This document shows, in pieces, positions 17,371 through 26,005 of a stretch of DNA of 64,000 nucleotides; position 1 is the first letter of the stretch, and each line of letters begins with the position of its first letter. Source of the DNA: Cellulosimicrobium sp. ES-005 (GTDB taxonomy: Bacteria; Actinomycetota; Actinomycetes; Actinomycetales; Cellulomonadaceae); assembly GCF_040448685.1 (NCBI RefSeq), contig NZ_CP159290.1, positions 4,650,001-4,714,000 on the forward strand, given 5' to 3'. The notes beneath the pieces are model-generated. The model was not told the origin of the DNA and searched no databases. It saw only the letters and a program-made list of their open reading frames with translations. The position numbers and the translations under genes were made by a program.

Positions 17371-17832
17371 GCGGGCCGCGCGGAGGCGTGTGACGAGCGT
17401 GGCGACGAGGCGCCACCCGACGAGCGTCGCGAGCAGGAACAGCGCGGAGACCACGAGGAACGGCACGGCGAGGCCCTCGCCCGTCAGGGCCCGCAGGGCC
17501 ATGCCGACGGCCCACGTCAGCGCCCACGCGCCGACACCGACGGGCCAGGGCGCGAGCGGGCGTCGCCACGCGCGCAGCACGACCCACGCGACCGCGAGGC
17601 CGACGAGGAACGGCCATGCGATGCCGGTGACGGCGGTGAGAGGACTGTCCGCGGAGTGGGTCGCGCGGCCACCGGCGGCGAAGGCGAGGACGCTCACGAC
17701 GTCGAGCGCGACGGCGAGCGCCACGGCCCCGGTCGTGGCCCGGTCCGTCGGGGGCGCCGTCGTCGTCCCGGGGGTGCCGGCGGCGGGAGACGGGACGTTC
17801 GCGTGGTCCGGTCCGGAGGGCGCGGTGCTCAT
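17359..17832 (-). CDS. DUF3054 membrane protein
   Basis: Integral membrane protein of 157 aa with a disordered Pro/Thr-rich N-terminus (1-32) and four predicted transmembrane helices. It matches the actinobacterial DUF3054 pattern (conserved HSADSPLTAVTGIAWPF and GWRLVATL-type C-terminus). Function unknown. The ATG is supported by TACGGT seven bases upstream on the minus strand. It is divergent from the ABC-F gene, with a nested palindrome between the two promoters, and its stop codon lies in the 21-nt repeat array. Confidence 0.75.
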   Translation of the reverse strand: MSTAPSGPDHANVPSPAAGTPGTTTAPPTDRATTGAVALAVALDVVSVLAFAAGGRATHSADSPLTAVTGIAWPFLVGLAVAWVVLRAWRRPLAPWPVGVGAWALTWAVGMALRALTGEGLAVPFLVVSALFLLATLVGWRLVATLVTRLRAARAPR

Positions 17833-17839
17833 GGGCTCG

Positions 17840-17845
17840 ACCGTA
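17840..17845 (-). promoter_or_regulatory. -10 box of DUF3054 gene (leaderless)
   Basis: TACGGT on the minus strand, seven bases before the ATG at 17832. Confidence 0.5.
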
Positions 17846-17852
17846 CCCCGCT

Positions 17853-17924
17853 CGCGAGATCGGCCCGTACGGTCGAGATCGACCCTCGGGAGGTCGATCT
17901 CGCGCCGCGGGGGCCGATCTCGCG
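17853..17924. promoter_or_regulatory. Nested palindrome between divergent promoters
   Basis: Outer arms 17853-17866 and 17911-17924 match perfectly over 14 bp. Inner arms 17874-17884 and 17892-17902 match perfectly over 11 bp around a 7-nt loop. The core CGAGATCG(G/A)CC thus occurs four times, two in each direction. The element sits exactly between the divergent -10 boxes at 17840 and 17930, where a shared operator would be. Confidence 0.7.
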
Positions 17925-17929
17925 GACCA

Positions 17930-17935
17930 TAAGGT
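17930..17935 (+). promoter_or_regulatory. -10 box of ABC-F gene (leaderless)
   Basis: TAAGGT seven bases before the GTG at 17943; no ribosome site. Confidence 0.5.
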
Positions 17936-17942
17936 AGTCCCC

Positions 17943-19577
17943 GTGCATCTTGCCGCCGACGACCTCGCCTTCGCCTACCCCGGACGACCCGTCCTCGACG
18001 GGGTCGGGGTGCGCGTCGCGGCGGGGACGCGGCTCGGGGTGGTGGGGGAGAACGGCACGGGCAAGTCGACGCTGCTGCACGTGCTCTCGGGGGACCTCGC
18101 GCCGAGCCGCGGGGAGGTCCGGCGCGCGGGCTCGCTCGCGCTCGTCGAGCAGGAGCTCGCGATCGCGCCGGGCCAGACGGTCGGCACGCTCGTCGCCGCG
18201 ACGCTCCGCGGGCTGCGGGCGGTCGCGGCGGAGCTCGAGGCGGCTGCACGCGACTTCGACCACGAGGCCGGCGACCTCGCCGAGCTCACGGAGATCCTCG
18301 CGCGGGCCGAGCACCTCGCGGTGTGGGACGCGGACCGGCGCGTCGACGTCGCGCTCTCGCGGCTCGGCGCGTGCCGCGACCGGGACCGCGAGCTTGCGAC
18401 CCTGTCCGTCGGCGAGCGCTACCGCGTGCGGCTCGCGTGCCGGCTCGCCGAGCGTGCCGACCTGCTCCTCCTCGACGAGCCGACCAATCACCTCGACACC
18501 GGCGGGATCGACTTCCTCACCGGCGAGCTCGTCGCGTGGCGCGGCGGCGTGGTGATGGTCACGCACGACCGGCAGCTCCTCGACGACGTCGCGACCGAGA
18601 TCCTCGACCTCGACCCGGCCATGGACGGGAAGCCGGTGCTCTACGGGCAGCCGGGCTACCTGTCCTACCGGTTCGCCAAGAACCAGGCGCTGCACCGCTG
18701 GCGCCAGCGCTTCCGCGCGGAGCAGAAGCGTGCGGCGAAGCTCGCCGCGGTGCTCGACGCGTCGTACGAGGGGCTGTCCGACGAGTGGCGCCCGCCCAAG
18801 GGCAGCCAGAAGCACCGTCGCGCGACGCGGGCCCGCATCCACGTCAAGGCCGCGGACCGGCGCCTCCAGCAGCTCGAGGCGGAGGCCGTCGAGGTCCCGG
18901 TGCCGCCGCTCCAGCTCGTCTTCCCCGAGCTGCCTGCGATGTCGCCAGGCTGGGACCCGGGCGACCCGGTCCTCGAGCTGCGCAGCCCGCGCGTCGGGCC
19001 CGACGGCGGCGCGCGCCTCGACCTGCCCGGGACCCGGGTCGCGCTCCCGCCCTCGGGCCGGCTCCTCGTCACCGGGCCGAACGGCAGCGGCAAGTCGACG
19101 TTCCTCGCGGCGCTCGCGGGACTGGTGCCCCTCGACCGCGGGGCACGGTCCGTGGTCGACGGCGCACGGCTGGGCGTGGTCGCGCAGGAGGGCCCGGCGC
19201 TGCCCCCCGAGGCCGAGGACCGCACCGGGTTCGACGAGTACGCGCGCGAGGCCCTCGAGCTGCTCGACGCGGGACGCCTGGACCCGGACCACCTCGTGCC
19301 GGTCGCGTTCCTCGGCCTGCTGACCGAGGAGGACCTGGAGCGCCCGCTGCGCGAGCTGTCCGCGGGGCTGCGGCGCCGCTTCGACCTCGCCCGGGCGCTC
19401 CTGGCCGCGCCGCACGTGCTGATCCTCGACGAGCCGACCAACCACCTCTCGATCGACCTCGTCGACGAGCTCACGCAGGCGCTGCGGGTCACGCCCGCGG
19501 CCGTGGTCGTCGCGACGCACGACCGTCGGATGCGCGAGGACCTCGACGACTGGCCGAGGCTCGAGCTCGGGGGCTGA
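17943..19577 (+). CDS. ABC-F family ATPase
   Basis: Cytoplasmic twin-ATPase of 544 aa without membrane helices, of the ABC-F class that acts on ribosomes (some members protect against antibiotics, others tune translation). First cassette: Walker A GENGTGKST (about 36-44), signature LSVGE, Walker B LLLLDEPTNHLD. Interdomain linker about 240-320, Arg/Lys-rich. Second cassette: GPNGSGKST (about 380), signature LSAGL in place of LSGGQ, LILDEPTNHL. GTG start preceded by TAAGGT at seven bases. The palindrome upstream suggests inducible control. Whether it gives resistance cannot be read from sequence. Confidence 0.9.
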   Translation: MHLAADDLAFAYPGRPVLDGVGVRVAAGTRLGVVGENGTGKSTLLHVLSGDLAPSRGEVRRAGSLALVEQELAIAPGQTVGTLVAATLRGLRAVAAELEAAARDFDHEAGDLAELTEILARAEHLAVWDADRRVDVALSRLGACRDRDRELATLSVGERYRVRLACRLAERADLLLLDEPTNHLDTGGIDFLTGELVAWRGGVVMVTHDRQLLDDVATEILDLDPAMDGKPVLYGQPGYLSYRFAKNQALHRWRQRFRAEQKRAAKLAAVLDASYEGLSDEWRPPKGSQKHRRATRARIHVKAADRRLQQLEAEAVEVPVPPLQLVFPELPAMSPGWDPGDPVLELRSPRVGPDGGARLDLPGTRVALPPSGRLLVTGPNGSGKSTFLAALAGLVPLDRGARSVVDGARLGVVAQEGPALPPEAEDRTGFDEYAREALELLDAGRLDPDHLVPVAFLGLLTEEDLERPLRELSAGLRRRFDLARALLAAPHVLILDEPTNHLSIDLVDELTQALRVTPAAVVVATHDRRMREDLDDWPRLELGG

Positions 19578-19699
19578 CCCCGACCGCGCGACCGGCACGA
19601 CCTACGACGGCAGCGACCCGCGACGGCACGGATCCGCGGCGGGACCGACGACCCCGGTCCGTACCGACCCGCGGTCCGCACCGACCGCCGGGCGGTCGC

Positions 19700-20242
19700 T
19701 CAGCGGCCCTCGGCCGGGCTCGCCGCCGGCACGAGCACCTTGCCCAGCGCGCGGCCCCACGCCCGGGCGCGGTCCAGCTCGCCGTCGTCGAGCGGCCCCT
19801 CGACGTCCCCGACGTAGAACGACGCCGGGGGAGTGACCAGGCGGAAGCCGGCGCGGCGCAGCACCTTGGCCGCGCCGCGCGCGGCGGAGCCGGGCAGGGG
19901 CTTGACCTTGGTGACGCGCGTGTCGAACGTCGCGGCCAGGCGCGTCTCGTCCTGGCGCGGGACGGAATCGACCCACTCGCGCAGTCCCGTCGCGCGGTCG
20001 GACACGTCGCCGCTCGCGCGCTGCACGGCCTCGGCGCGGGTCGTGGGCCGGGTCATGCCGAACGCGTGGGTCGGGCCGCCGGCGACGACGAGGCCCATGT
20101 GCCGGAGCGCGTCGGGGCTCGCCGCGGGGTCGGTCACGTCGACCACCGTCACGCGGACCGTCTCGCTCAGCCCCTCGGCGACGGCCTGCGCGACCCGTTC
20201 GCTGTTCCCGTACATCGACTCGTAGACCACTGCGGCATCCAT
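19700..20242 (-). CDS. Flavodoxin-domain protein
   Basis: Predicted FMN-binding protein of 180 aa. The phosphate-binding loop ESMYGNSERVA lies at the N-terminus (about 8-18) and VAGGPTHAFGM gives a second FMN contact (about 52-62). Helical C-terminal half (about 105-180). Similar stand-alone proteins are annotated as flavodoxin or protoporphyrinogen oxidase-like; I cannot decide. ATG start with AAGGGG upstream. It converges with the ABC-F gene; the 122 nt between them hold no convincing hairpin. Confidence 0.75.
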   Translation of the reverse strand: MDAAVVYESMYGNSERVAQAVAEGLSETVRVTVVDVTDPAASPDALRHMGLVVAGGPTHAFGMTRPTTRAEAVQRASGDVSDRATGLREWVDSVPRQDETRLAATFDTRVTKVKPLPGSAARGAAKVLRRAGFRLVTPPASFYVGDVEGPLDDGELDRARAWGRALGKVLVPAASPAEGR

Positions 20243-20388
20243 GGCGCGCCCCTTCGTCGAACGCCCGTCCGGACCGGACGGGTCCCCTCCCTCCAGCGTC
20301 CGGGCGGGGGCCCGCCCGGCCCAGGGCCGAGCGGACGGAGCGCGGGGGTCGTTGGTCCCTGGCTCGCCGTCGTCCGGTGGACGAGGCG

Positions 20389-21051
20389 TCAGGGGGCCGG
20401 GCGCAGCCGCGCGTCGACGAGGCGCACGACCCACGCCAGCGCGAGGAAGACGACCGCGACGACCGCCGTGTTGACCAGCGCCCGGCCCAGGCCGAGCTCG
20501 CCCACGTCGAGGAACGGGTACGGGTACCAGTCCACGACAGCGCCCCGGACGAACGTGTACGTGATCCACGCGAGGGGGTAGACGACGGACCACCACACCG
20601 TCGCGGCGTCGACCCGGGGGCGCGGACCGACGAGGAGCCACGCCGCGACGGCGAGCACGGGCGCGAGCAGGTGCAGGAGCAGGTTCGAGACCTGGCCGGC
20701 GGCGCTCAGCTCGGCGAGGCCGCGCAGGACGGTGTTGTAGACGAGGCCGGTGACGGCGATGCACAGCAGCGCGTCGAGGTGCGCGACGCGGAGCACCGGG
20801 CCGTCGCGCTCGGGCCGCACCGCGAGGAGGACCGAGACGATCCCGACGAGCAGGTTCGACTGGATCGTGAAGTAGGAGAAGAGGCGCACGAGCCGCTCGG
20901 CCTGGCTCGGGGCCGTGCCGGGCCCGTCGACGAGCGCGATGACGAGCTCCATGGCGACGCCCGTGAGCGCGGCGAGCGCCACGAGCGCGTGGAGCACCCG
21001 CGCGGCGGCGATCCGGCGTCCGGCCGCCGGGACGCGCGGTGCGCCCGTCAC
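20389..21051 (-). CDS. Pr6Pr family membrane protein
   Basis: Polytopic membrane protein of 220 aa with about six helices. The conserved segments FSYFTIQSNLLVGI and the Trp/Tyr-rich YPLAWITYTFVRGA match the FAR-17a/AIG1-like Pr6Pr group. No enzymatic activity is established. The GTG start overlaps the stop of the DUF4916 gene by 4 nt (GTGA), so the two are co-translated. Confidence 0.75.
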   Translation of the reverse strand: MTGAPRVPAAGRRIAAARVLHALVALAALTGVAMELVIALVDGPGTAPSQAERLVRLFSYFTIQSNLLVGIVSVLLAVRPERDGPVLRVAHLDALLCIAVTGLVYNTVLRGLAELSAAGQVSNLLLHLLAPVLAVAAWLLVGPRPRVDAATVWWSVVYPLAWITYTFVRGAVVDWYPYPFLDVGELGLGRALVNTAVVAVVFLALAWVVRLVDARLRPAP

Positions 21052-21617
21052 GGGAGGCGGCCCACGTACGCCATCGCCTGGCGCAGCAGCACCCCCTGGC
21101 CGCCCCGCATCTCGAGCTGCACCTCGTCGCTGCACGCCTGCTCGGGCGTGAGCCACGCGAGCTCGAGCGCGTTCTGCTGCGGGCGGCAGTCGCCCGTCAC
21201 CGGCACCACGTACGCGAGCGACACCGCGTGCTGGCGGGGGTCGTGGTAGGAGGTGATGCCCGGCGTCGGGAAGTACTCGGCGACCGTGAACGGCTGCGGC
21301 GACGCGGGGACCTGGGGGAGCGCGACCGGCCCCAGGTCCTTCTCGATGTGCCGCAGCAGGGCGTCGCGGATGCGCTCGTGGAACATCACGCGGCCCGAGA
21401 CCAGGGCGCGCGTCATCATGCCCTCCGGCGTGACGCGCAGCAGGAGCCCGACCGCGACGACGTCGCCGGAGTCGTCGACCCGCACCGGGACGGCGTCGAC
21501 GTAGACGAGCGGGAGCTGCGCACGGGCGACCGCGATCTCCTCCGGGCTGAGCCAGCCCGCGGGCTGCGGGTTCTCGTGGGAGAAGTCGTCGGGCACGAAG
21601 TCGGCGGTGTCGGTCAC
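21048..21617 (-). CDS. NUDIX-like DUF4916 protein
   Basis: 189-aa cytoplasmic protein related to NUDIX hydrolases (DUF4916). It shows the beta-sheet core (LPLVYVDAVPVRVDDSGDV) and ALVSGRVMFHERIRDALLRH, but the classical Nudix box GX5EX7REUXEEXGU is not intact, so hydrolase activity is doubtful. GTG start; upstream TAGAAC six bases away is a weaker leaderless-type box. Overlaps the following membrane-protein gene. Confidence 0.75.
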   Translation of the reverse strand: MTDTADFVPDDFSHENPQPAGWLSPEEIAVARAQLPLVYVDAVPVRVDDSGDVVAVGLLLRVTPEGMMTRALVSGRVMFHERIRDALLRHIEKDLGPVALPQVPASPQPFTVAEYFPTPGITSYHDPRQHAVSLAYVVPVTGDCRPQQNALELAWLTPEQACSDEVQLEMRGGQGVLLRQAMAYVGRLP

Positions 21618-21658
21618 GCGACTGTTCTACCCCGTGCGGTGCGCCGGGGCGAGTCCGC

Positions 21659-23284
21659 TCACGGCACGGCGGGACCGGCGGGCGGCTCGGCGACCCGCGC
21701 GACGATCTCGACGAGCGCCCGTTCCGCCACCGCCGCAGGCAGCACCTCCATGACGGCCATGAGCGGCGCGAGCCGGTCGGGAAGGACGGAGCGTGCCGTC
21801 CCGTCGCGCTCACCCCCGTCCGCGGCGAGCGCCGCGAGCAGCGCCTCCCAGACGGCGTCGGCGGCGGGTTCCGGCGCAGCGGCGTCGACGCTCGGGGCGA
21901 ACGCACCGGCGAGCGCCCCGAGGACGGCGCTCACGTCGGGGCGCGGCTCGCCGCGGACGGCGTCGGCCCCCTGGACGAGCGCCGCCACGAGGCCCTCGAC
22001 GCCCGCCTCCGTCACGGGGGTGACCGTCAGGTGGGTCGTGTGCGGCAGGTGGGTCCCGTCGTCCTGCGCGAGCCCGGGCTGGGGCTGGAGGACCCAGCCG
22101 AGCGACCGGACGGCGTCGGCCCACAGGTGCGGGTCGACCTGCCGCGCGGCCGGGACGGACTCGTCGCAGGCCACCGCGACGAGGGGGCCGGTCGGGTGGC
22201 CGACGACGCGCAGCCCGTCGATCCCCTCGATCGCCGCGCGCAGCGCCCGGGTCGCGCGCACGCACCGTGCGGTGAGGGCCGTGTACCCGGGCGTCCCGAG
22301 GGCCTGGCTCACGGCCCACGCCGCGGCGAGCGGGGCCGCCGAGCGCGAGCCGGACGTCGTCGGGTTGACCACCGGGTAGCCGGGCCAGCCCGTCGTCGCG
22401 AAGAACTGGCGGCGCTGCCGGTCGCGGCCGCGCACGAGCAGGACCGACGTGCCCTTGGGGGCGTAGCCGTACTTGTGCACGTCCGCGGAGATGCTCGTCA
22501 CGCCGGGCACGGAGAAGTCGAACGCGGGCACCTGCTCGCCGCCCGCGCCCTCCCAGAACGGCAGGACCCACCCACCGACGCACGCGTCCACGTGCACCGG
22601 CACGCCGCGCGCGGCGGCCGCGGCGGCGACCTCGGCCACCGGGTCGACGACGCCGTGCGGGTACGACGGCGCGGACACGACGACCAGCGCGACGTCGTCG
22701 CCGTCGGGCCCGCCGTCGAGCGCCGCGACGAGGTCGGCGGCGGCGAGCGTGCCGGTCGCGGGGTCGACCGGCACGAGCGTGAGGTCGACGTCGAGGTACT
22801 GCGCGGCCTTGCGGAACGCCGCGTGCACGCTCACCGGGGCGACGACGCGCGGGCGCACGCCGGGCCGGGCCGCGCGGGCGGCGTCGCGGGCGATCTTCAC
22901 GGCGAGGAGGCAGCTCTCGGTCCCGCCCGACGTCACCGAGCCCACGACGGCGTCCGGCCCCGCAGCGGGCCCACGGAGCATGGCCCGGGCGAAGGCGACG
23001 AGTTCGGACTCCATGACGGCCACTGAGGTGAACGTGGTCGGGTCGAGGCCGTTGACGGGCTGGACCGCGCGGGCGGCCGCGGCGGCGAGCTCGTCGAGCT
23101 CGGCGAGACCCGGGTCGTAGACGTAGGACAGGACGCGGCCCCCGTGCGTGGGGGCGTCGGCGGCGCGGAGCGCGGCGAGCCGGTCGAGGATCCCGTCCGT
23201 GCGCAGCGGGACGTCGCCCGGCGCGCCCCCGGAGTGCTCCGAGGAGGGGTCAGTCGTGCGCTCGGTCGGTGGAGGCGTGGTCAC
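21659..23284 (-). CDS. PLP-dependent decarboxylase / aminotransferase-fold enzyme
   Basis: Pyridoxal-phosphate enzyme of 541 aa, fold type I, of the group II decarboxylase / sphingosine-1-phosphate-lyase-like set. The cofactor lysine is Lys271 in SADVHKYGYAPKG. SVTSGGTES binds the phosphate and VHVDACVGGW holds the cofactor Asp. A C-terminal extension (about 430-541) is Ala-rich and unusual. The start overlaps the end of the MFS gene by 35 nt, and the first 25 residues look disordered, so a later start is possible. Co-expression with a symporter suggests the pair imports and decarboxylates one substrate (inference). Confidence 0.85.
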   Translation of the reverse strand: MTTPPPTERTTDPSSEHSGGAPGDVPLRTDGILDRLAALRAADAPTHGGRVLSYVYDPGLAELDELAAAAARAVQPVNGLDPTTFTSVAVMESELVAFARAMLRGPAAGPDAVVGSVTSGGTESCLLAVKIARDAARAARPGVRPRVVAPVSVHAAFRKAAQYLDVDLTLVPVDPATGTLAAADLVAALDGGPDGDDVALVVVSAPSYPHGVVDPVAEVAAAAAARGVPVHVDACVGGWVLPFWEGAGGEQVPAFDFSVPGVTSISADVHKYGYAPKGTSVLLVRGRDRQRRQFFATTGWPGYPVVNPTTSGSRSAAPLAAAWAVSQALGTPGYTALTARCVRATRALRAAIEGIDGLRVVGHPTGPLVAVACDESVPAARQVDPHLWADAVRSLGWVLQPQPGLAQDDGTHLPHTTHLTVTPVTEAGVEGLVAALVQGADAVRGEPRPDVSAVLGALAGAFAPSVDAAAPEPAADAVWEALLAALAADGGERDGTARSVLPDRLAPLMAVMEVLPAAVAERALVEIVARVAEPPAGPAVP

Positions 23285-24695
23285 GCGGCAGCTCCGGTGC
23301 TGTGTCGTCGATGTCCCCCTTGCGCAGACCGTACCGTACGAGCGGTACGAGGCTTGTCAGCACGAGGACCGCGGGGACGACCGAGAACGCCAGGGCGATG
23401 CCGTCGACGGCCGCGGTCGGCTGCGCCACGGTCTCCCCGGCGCGCGACGACACGTAGCCCGTGATGCCGAGGACGAGCGAGAGCACCGCGGCGCCGAGCG
23501 CCATGCCCGTGGTCTCGCCCGCCGTCCACACGCCGCTGAACGCCCCGCCGCGCCCCTCGCCGTGCGTGCGCGCGTCGTGGGCGATGACGTCCGGGAGCAT
23601 CGCGAGCGGCAGCGCCTGCATGCCCGCGTAGGCGATCCCGGCGAGGGCCGTCGGGCCGTACACCCACGCGCCGGGCGCCCAGAGGAGCGGCACCATCCCC
23701 AGTGCGGCGACGGCGAAGAGCACCGTGGCGACGACGAAGCCGCGCTCCTTCCCGTCGCGGCGCGCGAGCCGGGTCCACAGGGGCATGCAGAGCAGGGCGG
23801 GGGCGATGAGGGCGGCGAAGAGGTAGCTCACCGCGGCCTCGTCGTGGAGGACGTACCGGGCGACGTAGGCCGCGCCCGCGAGCATGAGGCCGGTGGCGAC
23901 CGCCTGGAGGAAGAACGCGGCGAGCAGCGTGCGGAACGGCCGCGAGCGGCGCAGCGCGTCGAACGCCTCGCGGACCGCGACGGTCCACGCGCGCGAGGCG
24001 GACGTCGAGGCGGCGGGGGCGAGCGGCGTCGTCGTCCCGACGGGCGAGCCCGCGTCCCGGGCGCCCGGCGTGCGTGGGGCGACGCGGGTGGCGACGAGCA
24101 TCCCGGCGCCGATGACGAGGCCGGACACGACGCCCATGACGAGGTAGCCCGAGGTCGAGTCGCCGCCCCCGCGCAGCGCGGGGCCGCCCGCGCCGAACAG
24201 CAGGATCGCGAACGCGAGCGCCGCGACGCGCCACGCGAGCAGCCGCGTGCGGCCGTCGTAGGTGGGGTCGAGCTCGGCCGGCAGGGCGATGTACGGGACC
24301 TGGAAGAGCGAGAACGCCGTCGCGGCGAGGAGGAACGCGACGAGCACCCAGATCGCCGCCGCGGTGGGCCCGGCCGCGGCGGGGACGGCGAACGTCAGCG
24401 CGAAGAAGACGGGCAGCGTGAGGGCGCCGATCGTCATGAAGCGCCGGCGCGAGCCGGTGCGGGCGAGGTCGCGGTCGGAGCCGTACCCGATGAACGGGTC
24501 GATGACGACGTCCCAGACCTTCGCGCCGGTGACGATGAGCCCCGCGACCGCGGCGGGCACCGCGAGCGCGTCGGTCAGGTACACGAGCAGCACGAGGCCG
24601 GGCAGGGTGCCGAAGCCCCCGGTGCCGACGGAGCCGGCGGCGTAGCCGGCGATGGTGGCGCGCGAGAGCCGGGGGGAAGCGGTGGCGTTCGTCAC
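23250..24695 (-). CDS. MFS transporter, GPH symporter type
   Basis: Twelve-helix membrane transporter of 481 aa. The pattern AGYAAGSVGTGGFGTLPGLV at the N-terminus and DVVIDPFIGYGSDR after helix 2 match the glycoside-pentoside-hexuronide:cation symporter family. GTG start supported by TACGCT six bases upstream (minus strand). It leads a two-gene operon with the PLP decarboxylase. Substrate unknown; a sugar-like or lipid-like compound is typical of the family. Confidence 0.85.
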   Translation of the reverse strand: MTNATASPRLSRATIAGYAAGSVGTGGFGTLPGLVLLVYLTDALAVPAAVAGLIVTGAKVWDVVIDPFIGYGSDRDLARTGSRRRFMTIGALTLPVFFALTFAVPAAAGPTAAAIWVLVAFLLAATAFSLFQVPYIALPAELDPTYDGRTRLLAWRVAALAFAILLFGAGGPALRGGGDSTSGYLVMGVVSGLVIGAGMLVATRVAPRTPGARDAGSPVGTTTPLAPAASTSASRAWTVAVREAFDALRRSRPFRTLLAAFFLQAVATGLMLAGAAYVARYVLHDEAAVSYLFAALIAPALLCMPLWTRLARRDGKERGFVVATVLFAVAALGMVPLLWAPGAWVYGPTALAGIAYAGMQALPLAMLPDVIAHDARTHGEGRGGAFSGVWTAGETTGMALGAAVLSLVLGITGYVSSRAGETVAQPTAAVDGIALAFSVVPAVLVLTSLVPLVRYGLRKGDIDDTAPELPRDHASTDRAHD

Positions 24696-24701
24696 AGGGG
24701 C

Positions 24702-24707
24702 AGCGTA
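24702..24707 (-). promoter_or_regulatory. -10 box of the GPH symporter gene (leaderless)
   Basis: TACGCT on the minus strand, six bases before the GTG at 24695. Confidence 0.5.
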
Positions 24708-24828
24708 GAGGCTGGTCGCGCCCGGGGCGGGTCGAGGTCCACGCCGTGCCGGGAGAGCGAGGGGAATACGTGGGGGAGGATCGTTGCTCTACGAGGCAGA
24801 CACCCCCACCGTCCCAGGAGGATCATCC

Positions 24829-25212
24829 ATGGCCACGCAGACGCTCACCGAGTCCACCTTCGAGCAGACGATCACCGAGAACGACATCGTCCTCGTCGAC
24901 TTCTGGGCCGACTGGTGCGGACCGTGCAAGATGTTCGCCCCGGTGTTCGAGGCGTCGTCGGAGGAGAACCCGGACGTGGTGCACGGCAAGATCGACACCG
25001 AGGCCGAGCGCGGCCTCGCGGCGGCCGCGAACATCACGTCGATCCCGACGCTCATGGCCTTCCGCGAGGGCATCCTCGTCTTCTCCCAGCCGGGTGCGCT
25101 CCCCGCGCCCGCGCTCAAGCAGGTCGTGGACGCCGTCAAGGGCCTCGACATGGACGACGTGCGTCGCCAGATCGCCGCGGCGAACGACGGGACCCCGGCG
25201 CAGGACGCCTGA
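24829..25212 (+). CDS. trxA: Thioredoxin
   Basis: Cytoplasmic disulfide reductase of 127 aa with the canonical WCGPC active site (Cys30, Cys33) and the cis-Pro loop ITSIPT. The C-terminus is about 20 residues longer than E. coli TrxA. ATG chosen because AGGAGG ends 6 nt upstream; the in-frame TTG/ATG-free extension to 24784 is not supported. A perfect 16-bp terminator follows. Confidence 0.95.
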   Translation: MATQTLTESTFEQTITENDIVLVDFWADWCGPCKMFAPVFEASSEENPDVVHGKIDTEAERGLAAAANITSIPTLMAFREGILVFSQPGALPAPALKQVVDAVKGLDMDDVRRQIAAANDGTPAQDA

Positions 25213-25228
25213 CCCGTCCCCGCGCACG

Positions 25229-25264
25229 CGAACGGCCCGGCACCTGGAGGTGCCGGGCCGTTCG
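25229..25264. terminator. Terminator of trxA
   Basis: Perfect 16-bp stem (25229-25244 with 25249-25264), TGGA loop, 16 nt after the stop. Confidence 0.85.
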
Positions 25265-25380
25265 CGTCTCGGTCAGAGGCCGTCGTGCGCGCGCAGGGTG
25301 CGCCTCGACGGAAGAAGCCGGTGCCCGCACCGGCAGGGGGCAATGGTGCGGACACCGGCTCTGGCGTCAGGCTAGCCGCC

Positions 25381-25402
25381 CAACTGGACGGGCGTCCAGT
25401 TG
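25381..25402. repeat. 22-nt perfect palindrome
   Basis: CAACTGGACG and its exact complement separated by GG. It could be an operator, a terminator stem or an old integration-site remnant; no gene start is close by. Confidence 0.6.
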
Positions 25403-25499
25403 ATGGGCGGGTGAATCCCGTCGGCGGGCGCCAGCGCCCGTGGCAGGGTCGTCGCAGCGCCTCCTCGGGTGCGGGCATCGCGACGGATGGCGCGCCCCC

Positions 25500-25702
25500 G
25501 GGGCGCTCGACCTCGCGCTGGACGGCACCGTCACCGCGCTCACGGCCGACGAGGCCGAGGTTCTTCCGGTGGGTCGACGACCTCGCAGCCGTGCGAGCGC
25601 CCTCGACGCCCCCGGGTCGAGGTCGTCGGGGGCGTGCAGGGCATTGGGAGCGTGTCGTCCCCGCAGCTCCGCGACCTGGACGGCAACCTACTAATTGCCC
25701 CG
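25500..25702 (+). pseudogene. Broken VOC/glyoxalase-like gene
   Basis: Fragments typical of a vicinal-oxygen-chelate domain appear in order but in different frames: DGTVTALTADEAEV, then FFRWVDDLAAVRA, then VEVVGGVQGIG...LRDLDGNLLIAP. At least two frame changes separate them and neither a start nor a full domain remains. It is read here as decay after loss of selection. The match is by eye, so moderate confidence. Confidence 0.45.
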
Positions 25703-25960
25703 CGCCCGGAACTGGCGCGACGGTGCGGATCGTGCAGAGAAACTGCAGTCTCATCGGCGCTGGTGCGCTGGCCGAGGCGGTACTGAAGGCGATGGAAAAG
25801 GAGCGGGGTCGTCTGGTCGACCGCGCACCTCCCTCGTCTGCGAGTCGGCCGACTTCCACCCGTGTGGCGCCACAACGCCGCGCCGACCACTGTCGACGAG
25901 CCAGTTTCGAACTCCCATTGATCCGGCGTGGAAGACTCCTCCGTGCCTCAGGGATTTGGC

Positions 25961-25994
25961 GGGCGGGCTGCCCCAGAACGTGGGCAGCCCGCCC
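25961..25994 (-). terminator. Terminator of the DUF2188 operon
   Basis: Perfect 13-bp stem (25961-25973 with 25982-25994), 11 nt beyond the minus-strand stop at 26006. Confidence 0.8.
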
Positions 25995-26005
25995 CGACTG
26001 GCGCG

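Larger units (their letters stand above)
25265..26005. other. Gene-poor stretch at the left end of the accessory patch
   Basis: No intact gene. It holds a 16-bp stem with one mismatch (25316-25331 with 25345-25360), a perfect palindrome CAACTGGACG-GG-CGTCCAGTTG (25381-25402), a broken VOC-type gene (about 25500-25702) and, at the right, the terminator of the leftward DUF2188 pair. Open frames here (for example 25285-26079 +) show no family features. Confidence 0.6.

Noticed and set aside
21048-21617. Calling it an active NUDIX hydrolase
   Set aside because: The Nudix box with its paired glutamates is not intact.
25895-25920. T-arm-like sequence as an att-site remnant of a tRNA
   Set aside because: Its complement contains GTTCGAAAC, but flanks do not match tRNA-Leu(UAG) or fold as a tRNA; a chance resemblance is likely.
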